Source of the DNA: Endomicrobium sp.
GTDB taxonomy: Bacteria > Elusimicrobiota > Endomicrobiia > Endomicrobiales > Endomicrobiaceae
Assembly: GCA_031286985.1 (NCBI GenBank)
Contig: JAITTL010000020.1
Coordinates: 1 to 64,000, forward strand
Length of the DNA: 64,000 bases
Direction of reading: 5' to 3'
Shown: positions 1 through 10,200 of the stretch, piece after piece
Layout: each line of letters starts with the position of its first letter
Position numbering within the stretch: the first letter of the stretch is position 1
Program-made: the position numbers and the translations under genes
Notes under the pieces: generated by a model
The model's database searches: none
Seen by the model: only the letters and a program-made list of their open reading frames with translations
Told to the model about the DNA's origin: nothing

Positions 1-1350
1 CTTCCACTTCTCTCCCTTCTCTTCTTCCTCTTTTACCATTCTTACCATCTCTCTAAATACTTCCTCCCCATAACTTACACTCCCTACGCTCCTTATCATG
101 TTCCCCACAAATCCTAAACTCCATTCCGCTTGACCCCTCACATCTGCATCTGTTGATAATGCTGCATTCATTGCTTCAATTTTATCTGATTTTTCTGAAA
201 CTTCTTTTTCATCACCATTGCTAGCTCCTCCCTTTGGACTGTGCAACCAAGAAGTAAAAGCAGTACCATTGGAGATCAATCCACTGCCTATCCTCTTTAT
301 TCCACTGCCTACACGATCATACATATAATTACATGTTTTATAAATTTTGGCAAACCAACCCTCTACTTGTGGTTCATTTGCTCCTATTTCTGTTTCTAAG
401 GATTCCGGTTCATCATCGTCCACTATCACTCCTTCTTGATCGACATTTTGGACTTCTTCTTTAGCAAGCCAGCCATCTTTCGGTGATCCACTTGCTTCCG
501 TGTCTACTTCTAAGGGTTCATCATCGTCCACTACCATCACTTCTTGATCTACATTTGGGACTTCTTCTTTAGCAAGCCAGCCATCTTTCGGTGGTCCACT
601 TGCTTCCATGTCTACTTCTAAGGGTTCATCGTCGTTCACTACCACCACTTCTTGATCGATATTTGGGACTTCTTCTATGGGTACTACATTATCTGCTGGT
701 ACTTCAGTTGTTATGTCACAACCACCTGTTACTATTTCTGTACCTCCTTCTGTTAATGCTTTTGTTTCTATTTCTGATTCTATTTCTGATTCTATTTCTG
801 TTTCTGTTCCTTCATAATTTGATAGTTCTCCAGCTCCTTCTTCTCGTTTTGCTCGTGCTTCTTCTCGCTTTGCTCGTGCTGCTTCCCGTCTTTCTCGTGC
901 TGCTTCCCGTCTTTCTCGTGCTTTTTGTGCTTCTTTTACGAAGGCTCGCACATTTACTCCTGCTTTTTGTGCTTCTTTTACGAAGGATTCGTCATTACAC
1001 GCTTCCTCAAGCACAGCAATAAACCCATGTAATATCTTAACACGACAAGTTTCTTGATGAGATATGTCTTCTCCAACAAGAAGGGTGATGGCGTTTATAG
1101 TTCTGTTAGCGTATCCATTCCTACGAGAGATTTTTGGCTCCTGATCGATAAAATTTTTTAAGTTTTTTAACTCCCCACATGTTGATTTAACTGTATATTT
1201 ACCTCCACATCTTATCTTTTTACTAGGTCTAAAACTCATCTCAAATTCAGACCACGCACCTTTTGATAAACCAACTACAACCATACACACAAGGCATAAA
1301 ATCATTAAGTATCTAATCTTACTGTTTACTACCCTCTCAATTAGTCTCAT
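1..1350 (-). CDS. Secreted/exported repeat-rich protein, partial (C-terminus beyond window edge)
   Basis: Continuous 450-codon minus-strand frame read by eye from ATG at 1350 to position 1 with no stop; SD-like GGGAGG upstream; N-terminus MRLIERVVNSKIRYLMILCLVCMVVVGLSKGAWS looks like a signal peptide; internal tandem repeats. Not in ORF track, probably because it runs off the edge. Confidence 0.85.
   Translation of the reverse strand, partial: MRLIERVVNSKIRYLMILCLVCMVVVGLSKGAWSEFEMSFRPSKKIRCGGKYTVKSTCGELKNLKNFIDQEPKISRRNGYANRTINAITLLVGEDISHQETCRVKILHGFIAVLEEACNDESFVKEAQKAGVNVRAFVKEAQKARERREAARERREAARAKREEARAKREEGAGELSNYEGTETEIESEIESEIETKALTEGGTEIVTGGCDITTEVPADNVVPIEEVPNIDQEVVVVNDDEPLEVDMEASGPPKDGWLAKEEVPNVDQEVMVVDDDEPLEVDTEASGSPKDGWLAKEEVQNVDQEGVIVDDDEPESLETEIGANEPQVEGWFAKIYKTCNYMYDRVGSGIKRIGSGLISNGTAFTSWLHSPKGGASNGDEKEVSEKSDKIEAMNAALSTDADVRGQAEWSLGFVGNMIRSVGSVSYGEEVFREMVRMVKEEEEKGEKWK
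346..675 (-). repeat. Three tandem copies of a ~36-aa (108-bp) repeat EEVPNxDQEVxVVxDDEPLEVDxEASGxPKDGWLAK
   Basis: The segment gacttcttct recurs at 451, 559 and 667 (period 108); two copies nearly identical, third diverged (38 aa). Confidence 0.9.
835..918 (-). repeat. Four tandem 21-bp units encoding heptads RERREAA/RAKREEA
   Basis: tgctgcttcccgtctttctcg twice and tgcttcttctcgctttgctcg-like twice, back to back. Confidence 0.9.
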
Positions 1351-1599
1351 GTTGCCTCCCTTTCTCTCCTCTGAAACTCAACAATCTTCCCTTATCTTCA
1401 CTTTATACAACTCATGTTCTTTTTCAACACGATTCACTTGTACGATTTTTCACCATGCCTTCAGCTCCACTCTCCAACTTCTTTCACTCTATGATACGGC
1501 AAACAACTAAAACCATTTCACACTTCTATTAACTTCCATAGCCTCTTTTCTTCTCTTTTCCTTCCAAACTGTTTCAGAGCTAACGGTTCTTAATGCTGA

Positions 1600-1930
1600 A
1601 ATTTCTTTATATATTTTCCATCTTTGCTTTTTTCATATGCAATAACACGCTTTTGTCTTCTACGTATAAACAGTTCATATAACTACCCTCTTAAGTTTTT
1701 TAACGTATGAACATCTCATCCATTTTTAATTTCTCCTTACCTGTTTGAGATATTCTTTTCATTCTGTAATTCATGTTCTCAAATGTCTCTCCACATCCCT
1801 TACACTCGTACCTCTGCCGTCCCTCACATACCCCTCTCTTTACATATTTCTTACTTAAACATAATCTTTTGGGAAAACAAAAACACTACCGTGGCATCCC
1901 TCCCCGATCTTCTTTTTAGGGCTATGTCGT
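1600..1930 (-). pseudogene. Degraded zinc-ribbon transposase remnant (IS1/IS1595-like)
   Basis: Minus-strand fragment KKYVKRGVCEGRQRYECKGCGETFENMNYRMKRISQTGKEKLKMDEMFIR* resembles a transposase zinc ribbon followed by a DE-type motif; interrupted by stops on both sides. Confidence 0.45.
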
Positions 1931-2595
1931 ACATACGTCTATTTTCTAAACATCCTCAAAAACAATTGTGGCAAAACAAAAAAAAACACAACAATTCCCG
2001 CTGGATACCCTCTTGTTGGTATGCCATTTATGCGCGTTTTAGTTACTATATTATTGCTGTTATGCGTAAATTATTTGTAATTATTGACAATTATTGCGTG
2101 TTGCGAATAGTCGTTTTGCCTTAGAAGGCCTTATTCTAGCACTTAATTATATTCTCTTTCAAGGTATTTTCTTTTTCAATTTTTTTCGGTAGGATAATAG
2201 AACTTTATGCTTATAACAAAAACTATAAAGTGAATGTTCATCAAATTTATAAGCAAAAAAATCGGGATACTGCTACCTTTTTAAAGAAGTCGTATGTGTT
2301 TAGTTACCACCAATCGCCTGTTTTTTCATATGGAATTCTTCAATCTAAAAAGTGATATACTTGCCATTAATGTTTCAATCGTATTTTAAGCAACAGCTTT
2401 CTTTAGCTGCAGAAATACAAAAAACCGCCCACTGTTTACGATAATAACATTATATCCTAACCTTTATACTACTTTGTGATGCTCAACGACATACTATGTG
2501 ATTTTTTACATTTTCTAATATTTTCGAGTATTTGAAATATATGAAAATCATTTCATTTCATCAATTTTATTGATGATAAATACTCCAAAGATGCT

Positions 2596-2784
2596 TCAAT
2601 AGCATATCGACTTTTTTTGCGTCGGTTGACCCGGATTCTGATTTGCCGTTTTTATAGCTTCCTCCAAAATAGGTTTTAAAATTTTCGCTCTTTTTCCCAT
2701 TTCATTAGCAACAGTCATCACATTCTCCAGTATCTCGACCTTTGTCTTATCTTTGTCTACAAATACTGACTTACTAATTCTTCA
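2596..2784 (-). pseudogene. Short coding-like fragment without evident start
   Basis: Minus-strand frame SKSVFVDKDKTKVEILENVMTVANEMGKRAKILKPILEEAIKTANQNPGQPTQKKSICY*; TGA immediately upstream. Confidence 0.3.
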
Positions 2785-3213
2785 ACTTATCTTAAAATAA
2801 GATTATCAATAAACACATTTCTTGTTGCACTATTTTTAAAAATCACGACACACAAAAGAATGATCTATACTTTCAAAGATCATATTTTTATTACTTTTTT
2901 CACAAAAACTTCCATATCAAAAACAATCGATTTTTTAACAGATATTTCAATGGCCTACTTCCATAATGGAGCATATCCACCAAATAAGAAAAAAGACGCA
3001 AAAAACTCTTTTAGAATTTATTTTTATCAGCAAAAAACACGACAGTTTGCTTAGCAAACGCCCGTATAAAAATACGTTAGTAGAATTTATTGTAGTAGTC
3101 GCGAAATCGTATTAGTATTCTGCCAAATCGCAGAAAAGCGTCATGGTAATTTTAAATAATAAAAATAGACACACTTAAATTAAATTGATACAATCCAGGC
3201 GTTGAGTAGAATA

Positions 3214-3318
3214 ATGGGTGCCATATAACAACAAAGCTGAGAAAGGAATTAAATTCCTTAACCATTTGAGGCTAATTGTCTCGGGAACCTGATGCGGGTA
3301 ATGCCGACGTAGGGAATA
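3214..3318 (+). ncRNA. TPP (THI-element) riboswitch
   Basis: gggtgcc...gctgaga...gggaacctgatgcgggtaatgccgacgtaggga matches the THI-box consensus, upstream of thiG. Confidence 0.95.
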
Positions 3319-3345
3319 TTATCAAAATATGAAATTGGCACGATC

Positions 3346-3377
3346 CCTTCAAGAATCCGCGTTCTTGAAGGTTTTTT
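3346..3377 (+). terminator. Intrinsic terminator in riboswitch expression platform
   Basis: Perfect inverted repeat ccttcaagaa-tccgcg-ttcttgaagg followed by TTTTTT, between riboswitch and thiG. Confidence 0.9.
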
Positions 3378-3391
3378 GTTTGGGAGGAAAA

Positions 3392-4165
3392 ATGGAAGAC
3401 GATTTTTTAGAAATTGCAGGACTACAACTTAAAAGCAGACTCTTCATAGGAAGCGGAAAATTTTCGAACAATAGTCTTATACCACATATCACAAGTGCGG
3501 CTGAATCACAAATAATAACGGTTGCTGTCCGTAGATTTGATTTTGAAAACATCTATGAAAATATTTTAAACTATATTCCAAAAGATATGTATATAATGCC
3601 AAATACATCTGGAGCAAGAACATCTGACGAAGCTGTTCGTATAGCAAGGATTGCAAAAGCTGCAATCGGCGTAAATTTAGTAAAAATAGAAATTATCAAT
3701 GATAATAAATATCTTTTGCCAGACAATTATCAAACCGCAAGGGCGTGTGAGATCCTTTCAAAAGAAGGATTTAATGTTTTTGCTTATATGAATGCAGATC
3801 TGTACGCTGCAAGAGATATGCAAAATGCAGGAGCAAAAGCCATAATGCCTTTAGGGGCTCCTATTGGAACCAATCGTGGACTTCAAACCGAGGAAATGGT
3901 TAAAATTTTGATAGAAGAAATAGACACACCCATAATAGTCGATGCCGGACTTGGTAAAACATCAGACGCTTGCAAGTGTATGGAAATGGGTTGTGCGGCG
4001 GTAATGGTAAACACAGCTATATCTTCAAGTGTTAATCCTGTTTTAATGGCTGCAGCGTTTAAAGATGCTGTCGCTGCTGGGCGTAAAGCATATGTAGCAA
4101 AAACCGGAGATATTTCATATACAGCACAAGCCTCGTCACCTTTGACGAGCTTTTTAAGGGATTAA
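3392..4165 (+). CDS. thiG: Thiazole synthase ThiG
   Basis: ThiG-like sequence ([46 protein letters not shown]). Start moved to 3392 (SD gggagg) because the listed start at 3329 lies before the terminator. Confidence 0.95.
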   Translation: MEDDFLEIAGLQLKSRLFIGSGKFSNNSLIPHITSAAESQIITVAVRRFDFENIYENILNYIPKDMYIMPNTSGARTSDEAVRIARIAKAAIGVNLVKIEIINDNKYLLPDNYQTARACEILSKEGFNVFAYMNADLYAARDMQNAGAKAIMPLGAPIGTNRGLQTEEMVKILIEEIDTPIIVDAGLGKTSDACKCMEMGCAAVMVNTAISSSVNPVLMAAAFKDAVAAGRKAYVAKTGDISYTAQASSPLTSFLRD

Positions 4166-4173
4166 AAGATTTT

Positions 4174-5286
4174 ATGAGCTTCTATAATGAAATGCAGAAA
4201 TATAAAAAATTTAATTTTGATGGTTTTGCAAATGAAGTTTCAGATGCTGGGTTAGAAAATATTATTAACAAGACTGATTTATCCCATGCAGATTTCCTTG
4301 CTTTGATTTCACCAAAAGCCTTAAATCGTGTAGAATCTATGGCTAAAAAGGCAAACGAAATTGCGGTAAAAAATTTCGGCAAGAACATACTTTTATACGC
4401 CCCTCTATATGTGTCGAATTTTTGCGTAAACAATTGTTTATATTGCGGTTTTTCTACAAATAATAACATACAAAGAGAAGCTTTAACTTTTGAAGAAATA
4501 GAAGCGAATTGCAAGATAATTTTTGGGTATGGTATACGCCATATTTTGCTTGTGTGCGGTGAAAGTCGCATAAAAGCTTCTGTTGAATATCTTAAAAAAT
4601 CCGTTGAAATTCTAAAAAAGTATTTTGACGCCATCGATCTGGAAGTGTATCCTCTCAAAGAAGATGAATATAAAGAACTTTTTGAAATAGGTGTTGATGG
4701 CCTTACAATATACCAAGAAACTTATGATGATGAGCTCTATAGGGTTTTACACACGAAAGAAGCAAAAGCTGATTATAAATATCGTTTAGAAACATGTGAA
4801 AGGGCGGGACGAGCCAATTATAGAAATCTTAATGTCGGAGCATTACTTGGTTTAGGAAATTTCACTAAGGATGTATTTTTTGCTGGGCTTCATGCTCAAT
4901 ATTTAAGAAAAACCTTTCCACAGTCTGAAATTGGAATGTCTTTCCCAAGGCTTCGCCCAGCTGAAGGAGGTTTTCAGCCAAAAGTAACAATAAGCGACAA
5001 ACAATTAGTTCAAGCTATGTGTGCTGTTCGTCTTTTTATAAATAGAATAAATATTACAGTTTCCACCCGTGAGAACTCAATGTTAAGAAATAATCTTATT
5101 CCTCTGGGCATAACAAAGATGTCTGCAGGTTCAAGCACAGAAGTTGGCGGATATGTAAAAAGGCTTAAGCATAACGAGGCTTTAGCCAAAGGGCAGTTTA
5201 CAATAAACGACATAACAAGTGTCAAATCCGTCAAAAATATGATTTATAAAGCTGGGTACCAACCCGTAATGAAGGACATGTTTTAG
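4174..5286 (+). CDS. thiH: 2-iminoacetate synthase ThiH (radical SAM)
   Basis: CVNNCLYCGF radical SAM motif, ThiH-like C-terminus, operon context. Confidence 0.95.
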   Translation: MSFYNEMQKYKKFNFDGFANEVSDAGLENIINKTDLSHADFLALISPKALNRVESMAKKANEIAVKNFGKNILLYAPLYVSNFCVNNCLYCGFSTNNNIQREALTFEEIEANCKIIFGYGIRHILLVCGESRIKASVEYLKKSVEILKKYFDAIDLEVYPLKEDEYKELFEIGVDGLTIYQETYDDELYRVLHTKEAKADYKYRLETCERAGRANYRNLNVGALLGLGNFTKDVFFAGLHAQYLRKTFPQSEIGMSFPRLRPAEGGFQPKVTISDKQLVQAMCAVRLFINRINITVSTRENSMLRNNLIPLGITKMSAGSSTEVGGYVKRLKHNEALAKGQFTINDITSVKSVKNMIYKAGYQPVMKDMF

Positions 5287-5922
5287 ATGAAGAAACAATT
5301 GCCAAAAGGGTTGTACGCTATTACAGCTGAGAATTTTTCAAATGGTCGCGACAATATAACTGTCGCAAAAGAGGTTCTCGATGCTGGTGTAAAAGTTTTG
5401 CAGTATAGGGATAAATACAAAACAAAACTAGAAAAACTTAAACAATGCGAACAAATTCGCAAGCTGACTTTAGAATACAATGCGTTTTTTATAGTTAACG
5501 ATGATATTGACATAGCTCTTGCCGTTACCAGTGACGGGGTGCATTTGGGACAAGATGATTTGCCAATATCTACAGCTAGGATAATTGTCAGCGATAAAAT
5601 GAGTATAGGTATCTCAACACATTCGCCTGCTCAGGCGTTGGCTGCCCAAGAACATGGTGCTGATTACATAGGTGTTGGCCCGATATTTAAAACTTTCACA
5701 AAAGACAATATTTGCGATTTTGTAGGATTGGATTATCTCGATTTTTGTGTAAAGAATATTAAGATTCATAAAGTTGCTATTGGTGGGATAAAACTTTCTA
5801 ACATTAAACAAATATGCCGGTTTAAACCTGAAGGTATTTGCATGGTAACTGAGATTACATCTTCGTCATATATTAAAGAGACAATTAACCATGCTTTAGA
5901 GGTGATGCATGGTAACGATTAA
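5287..5922 (+). CDS. thiE: Thiamin-phosphate synthase ThiE
   Basis: QYRDK, VHLGQDDLP, YIGVGPIF, AIGGI motifs. Confidence 0.93.
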   Translation: MKKQLPKGLYAITAENFSNGRDNITVAKEVLDAGVKVLQYRDKYKTKLEKLKQCEQIRKLTLEYNAFFIVNDDIDIALAVTSDGVHLGQDDLPISTARIIVSDKMSIGISTHSPAQALAAQEHGADYIGVGPIFKTFTKDNICDFVGLDYLDFCVKNIKIHKVAIGGIKLSNIKQICRFKPEGICMVTEITSSSYIKETINHALEVMHGND

Positions 5923-6112
5923 ACTAAACGACAAAGATACAATTGTTGAAGATAATTTATCTCTTTTAAAACTATTGGAAGATAAAAAAATTGTTCCAGA
6001 GACTGTTGTCGTTGCACTAAATCTTAACGTTGTCAACCAAACCGACCTATATAAAACTTTTCTTGCAAATGGAGATAAAGTTGAAGTGTTAAGATTTGTT
6101 GCTGGTGGATAA
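5909..6112 (+). CDS. thiS: Sulfur carrier protein ThiS
   Basis: 67 aa beta-grasp protein ending VAGG; overlaps thiE end. Confidence 0.92.
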   Translation: MVTIKLNDKDTIVEDNLSLLKLLEDKKIVPETVVVALNLNVVNQTDLYKTFLANGDKVEVLRFVAGG

Positions 6113-6119
6113 ATTTATT

Positions 6120-7217
6120 ATGGACAATTTTTACGAAAGGTATAAGAGTCATATATTGCTTGAAGAAATAGGCATTGCCGGTCAAAAGCGCATTAAAGCT
6201 TCTAACGTATTGATTGTTGGTGTTGGAGGATTAGGTTCACCAGTTGCAATGTACCTTGCAGCAGCTGGGGTAGGCAAAATAGGTATTATTGACTTTGATA
6301 CCGTTGATATTTCGAACTTACAAAGGCAGATTCTTTACAATGTCACCGATGTTGGTGAAAATAAGATTGAGATTGCAAAAAAACGTATAAAAGAGTTAAA
6401 CCCTGAATTAAAAGTTGTTGCCTACAATGAAAAATTTTCTCAATTGAATGCATTAAAAATAATTAAAAAATATGATGTTGTTGTGGACGCTTCAGACAAT
6501 TTCCCAACTAGGTACTTAGTAAACGATGCTTGCGCTTTTGCTGGTATTCCAGACATTTGGGCATCGGTTTATAAATTTGAAGGACAGATAAGCATTTTTG
6601 ACGCAAAAATGGGAGCATGTTATCGTTGCTTTCATCCGATTCCTCCAAAAATTGGGACAGTTCCATCGTGCGGTGAAAGCGGTGTAGTAGGAGCGTTAAC
6701 TGGAATTATAGGATCGATGCAAGCCTGCGAGGCTTTGAAAATCATAACAGGGGCAGGTGTTCCGCTGATTGGACGATTGCTATATTTTGATGTTTTTAAC
6801 ATGACAATAAAAGAATTTAGGATTGCAAAAAACAAAAATTGTTCATTATGTGGAGAAAAACCTTCATTAAAGCAGTTGGCAAATTATGATGAATTTTGTC
6901 ATATCAATGATTTTATTGAAAATGAAATTACCTCCATTGAGTTAAATAAGAAAATTAAAACCGGAAAAATACAAATAGTTAACATCGTTGGAAAAGCTGA
7001 AAAAAACGATTTAATATTTCCAACAGCGATAACAACTTCAGTTAACAATCTTATATTTTTGAAGGATAAATTTAATCCAAACTTGGAAATTGTCTTTGTT
7101 TGCAAATATGGTTACAGGAGTATTTATGCCATGCAACTGCTAAAGGAATCAGGATACAAAGGAAAAATGTACAGCCTTAAAGGCGGTACTCGCAAACTAT
7201 CCATTTACTCATTCTAA
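6120..7217 (+). CDS. thiF: ThiF/MoeB-family adenylyltransferase with C-terminal rhodanese-like domain
   Basis: GVGGLGSPVAMYLAAAGVGKIGIIDFD, CxxC zinc pairs; C-terminal CKYGYRS rhodanese-like loop and LKGGTRKL. Start at 6120 preferred over 6096. Confidence 0.88.
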   Translation: MDNFYERYKSHILLEEIGIAGQKRIKASNVLIVGVGGLGSPVAMYLAAAGVGKIGIIDFDTVDISNLQRQILYNVTDVGENKIEIAKKRIKELNPELKVVAYNEKFSQLNALKIIKKYDVVVDASDNFPTRYLVNDACAFAGIPDIWASVYKFEGQISIFDAKMGACYRCFHPIPPKIGTVPSCGESGVVGALTGIIGSMQACEALKIITGAGVPLIGRLLYFDVFNMTIKEFRIAKNKNCSLCGEKPSLKQLANYDEFCHINDFIENEITSIELNKKIKTGKIQIVNIVGKAEKNDLIFPTAITTSVNNLIFLKDKFNPNLEIVFVCKYGYRSIYAMQLLKESGYKGKMYSLKGGTRKLSIYSF

Positions 7218-7241
7218 CAAAAATGTGTGAAAATAAATGAA

Positions 7242-10200
7242 CTAAAAACGCCCACTGTATTGAATCGCAATTTTGGGATATGATGTTTTATCGTTTGTTG
7301 TTTTGTCACTTATTACACTATTATCTAAATCACGATTACCCTTACTAATGTTATAACCACAGACTAAAAACAAATTTTCTGCCAATTTGAATTTTACATC
7401 TATTGATCCAGAGTTGAAAGCACAACTAAACGAACAGCCAACAGCGATTCTATCCATAAGATTTTTTTCAAATGAATAGTTTGCTTTAGATAAAAAACCT
7501 AGAAGACTACGGTCTGTCTTATTGTTGTCATTTTTATCGCTGTCATCAATAAAAAAATTAAAATCATCGATAAAGAAGTTAAAGCCCATTTTTTGAACGA
7601 ACGTTTTCACAAAAGGTGTCGCAAAATGTTTATCAACCGCATTTAAAAGCCCACTCTGCCCATCCAGAGTTTTATCCGTACTCTTTTGCAATTTATTCTC
7701 CACACCAATATTAGTATTTTTCTGACGTACGTTTTGACCACTTACTGAAATAAGATCATAAAGTTCAGATATTTTACATCTTTTAATAAAAATGGAAGGC
7801 TCTTTGTCTTTACTTGACGATACAAGTTTTTCATATTCAGCAGTTATATAAATTTTGTTATCATCTACTACTTCTAGCTTGGCCATTGGAACATTAAATT
7901 TCACACCAAAATGATTAATTAACTTTCCATCTGAAGTTGTAACTACACCCCTTACGTTAGGATGATCATAATATCCCTTAATCGACAAAGAGCCATCTAT
8001 CAATGCTGAAAAAAAATAATTCTCAAATTTTGTATTTTTAGAAGTTGCCAATTCCAAATCCAACTCTATGTTATCATGAATCAAAGAGCTTCCATTTCCT
8101 GGCCTTCCTGGAAAAGTAAAATGTGTATTGTTAAGTACAACACGTCCTGAAATTTTTGGACTTGCAGGAGTACCTTGTATCTTTATATCAAAACTTGGTT
8201 CGCCTGATGAATAATTTTTCAAAACAGAGTTTAAAATCATAAAAGTTGAGATTGGCAATTGAGGAATGCGCAAAGGAATCCCCTTTTCTCCGGTTGCAAC
8301 CCTTATATCGAAACCACTACAGCCAAAATTTTCTAATTTTAATTGTCCAGAGACATTAACTTTTCCAGAGCCTGATCTAAAATTAAATTTATCAATTTTT
8401 GCCAAATTTTTAACCAATGAAATCTTAACAAATACATCTTTTATTTTATTGAAATAATCTTTAAATTTAAATGATCCACCAGTTACAGAAAGTTGACCAT
8501 CATTATCAAGTTTTTCACAAGTTCCAGTAATAGATCCTTTAAAAAACATTTTTCCAGCATTAGCCCAAATATATTTACCAGACAAATGTTCCAAAATACG
8601 TAATTTATAATCGTTAATTTCATAAGAAATATTTACAAATTTCTTTTTCATTTCATTAGATAAAGTTTGATCAAACCATAATGGAAACTTTCCATGAGCA
8701 AATGCATGAATTTCATTGCGTTTAAATAAAGACAGCTCTTTTATATGAACAAAATTGTTACTGTAATCTACTTTGACATCCAAATTATCATATGGGATTT
8801 TAGAAAAAAAACCATTTGTCGAAGTCAGTGACATATTTCCTCTTGGATTACTAACATTTCCTGATAAATTAGCGCTTATATTTATATTCCCAATAAGAAT
8901 TGGAGACAAATTTAAAATATCCGTTATATAACGCCCATTTATGTTCGATCCATCGACACCAACATTTATAAAGCCATTTGAAAAATCTGCAAATAAATTT
9001 AAAAAAACTTTATCTTTTGAAATATTTAATTTTTTCACAGATATTCTATCTCCAAAAGCAACTACGCCCGAAAAATTATATTGGTCCACAGTATCGACTT
9101 TTTTATGAAATTCTAGTGTTTTGTCTTTAATAACATAATCAAAACACGAAGACAGTTTATGCTTATTTATCCATAAATTATTCAAACTAACTGTTCCTCT
9201 ATATATGAATTTACCCTTCTGGCCGGAGGAGACATTACCTGATAAACACACGTTGCCAAAAATATCTACAACTCCTGCATGAACGTTTATCAAAGACAAA
9301 TTAAGTCCGTATTTCCCATCTTTGATGTTGAAATACCCGTTATCTAACTCTATTTTACTGTCTAAAATTCTAGCAGAAGCGTTACTTACAGTAATTTTAT
9401 TATCACTAACTTCAATATCCGATTCAACTTCATTTAACTTCATATTTTCGATATAAACTGTTTCAGCTGTTAAAAACATTTTCAATCTTTGTTTCTCATT
9501 TTTAACCTTAAGAAATCCTTCACTAGAAATATTTCCTTTTAAAGGTATTTTGAAATTAAAAAATGTGTTGATGCTATTTTCAGTTAAATCACTGATTTTA
9601 AAAAAGAATTTACCCTCTTTATAATACTGCCCTTTTGCTTCAATTTTTGTCTCATCTACTAAAAACATGACTTTATTTACATTAACAATCCCATTTTTAT
9701 ACTCTAACTCAGATGATATAAAGAAAGGTTTGGATAGATATTTTCCATTTATTGTAGAAGCTGTAATCTCTATATCGGGGTCACTTAATTTACCCGAAAA
9801 CTTCACAAGAAAATTTAAAAATCCAGACACGTTAGGATAAATACCACAAATATTCACATTCTTAAATTCAAAATATCCGGATAGCTTATTTTCTTTAAAT
9901 TTTGCTAACAAAGAAGCACCCACACACGTATCAGATTTAACATTGAAAATTTCTAATTTTTCATTCGAAATCACAGCATCTGCTGAAATGTTACCAAGGG
10001 ATACCCCTGCTACAGTTATTCCAGATCCATTAATACTACCTTCTATGTTATTGTGCCCAATTAAACGGCCTTTAAATTTTACTGATCCGTTTAAGGTTAC
10101 TCCGTTTATATTTATACCATTCATATCAATATAAAAGGAAGATGTGGAATTTTTATCCTTAAGATAAAATTTCCCAGCCATATCCACCGCCACCTTTCCT

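Noticed and set aside
591-1022. 143-aa Leu-rich plus-strand ORF
   Set aside because: Antisense to the repeat region of the 450-codon minus-strand gene; low-complexity Leu run is an artefact of CTT/CTC-rich complement.
1783-2124. 113-aa plus-strand ORF
   Set aside because: Antisense to the transposase-like remnant; no recognisable protein features.
2860-3054. 64-aa plus-strand ORF
   Set aside because: Short, AT-rich, no RBS or family signal; likely chance.
1350-3200. Possible CRISPR or regulatory repeat array in the long intergenic region
   Set aside because: No regularly spaced direct repeats seen; sequence looks like decayed coding/IS DNA.
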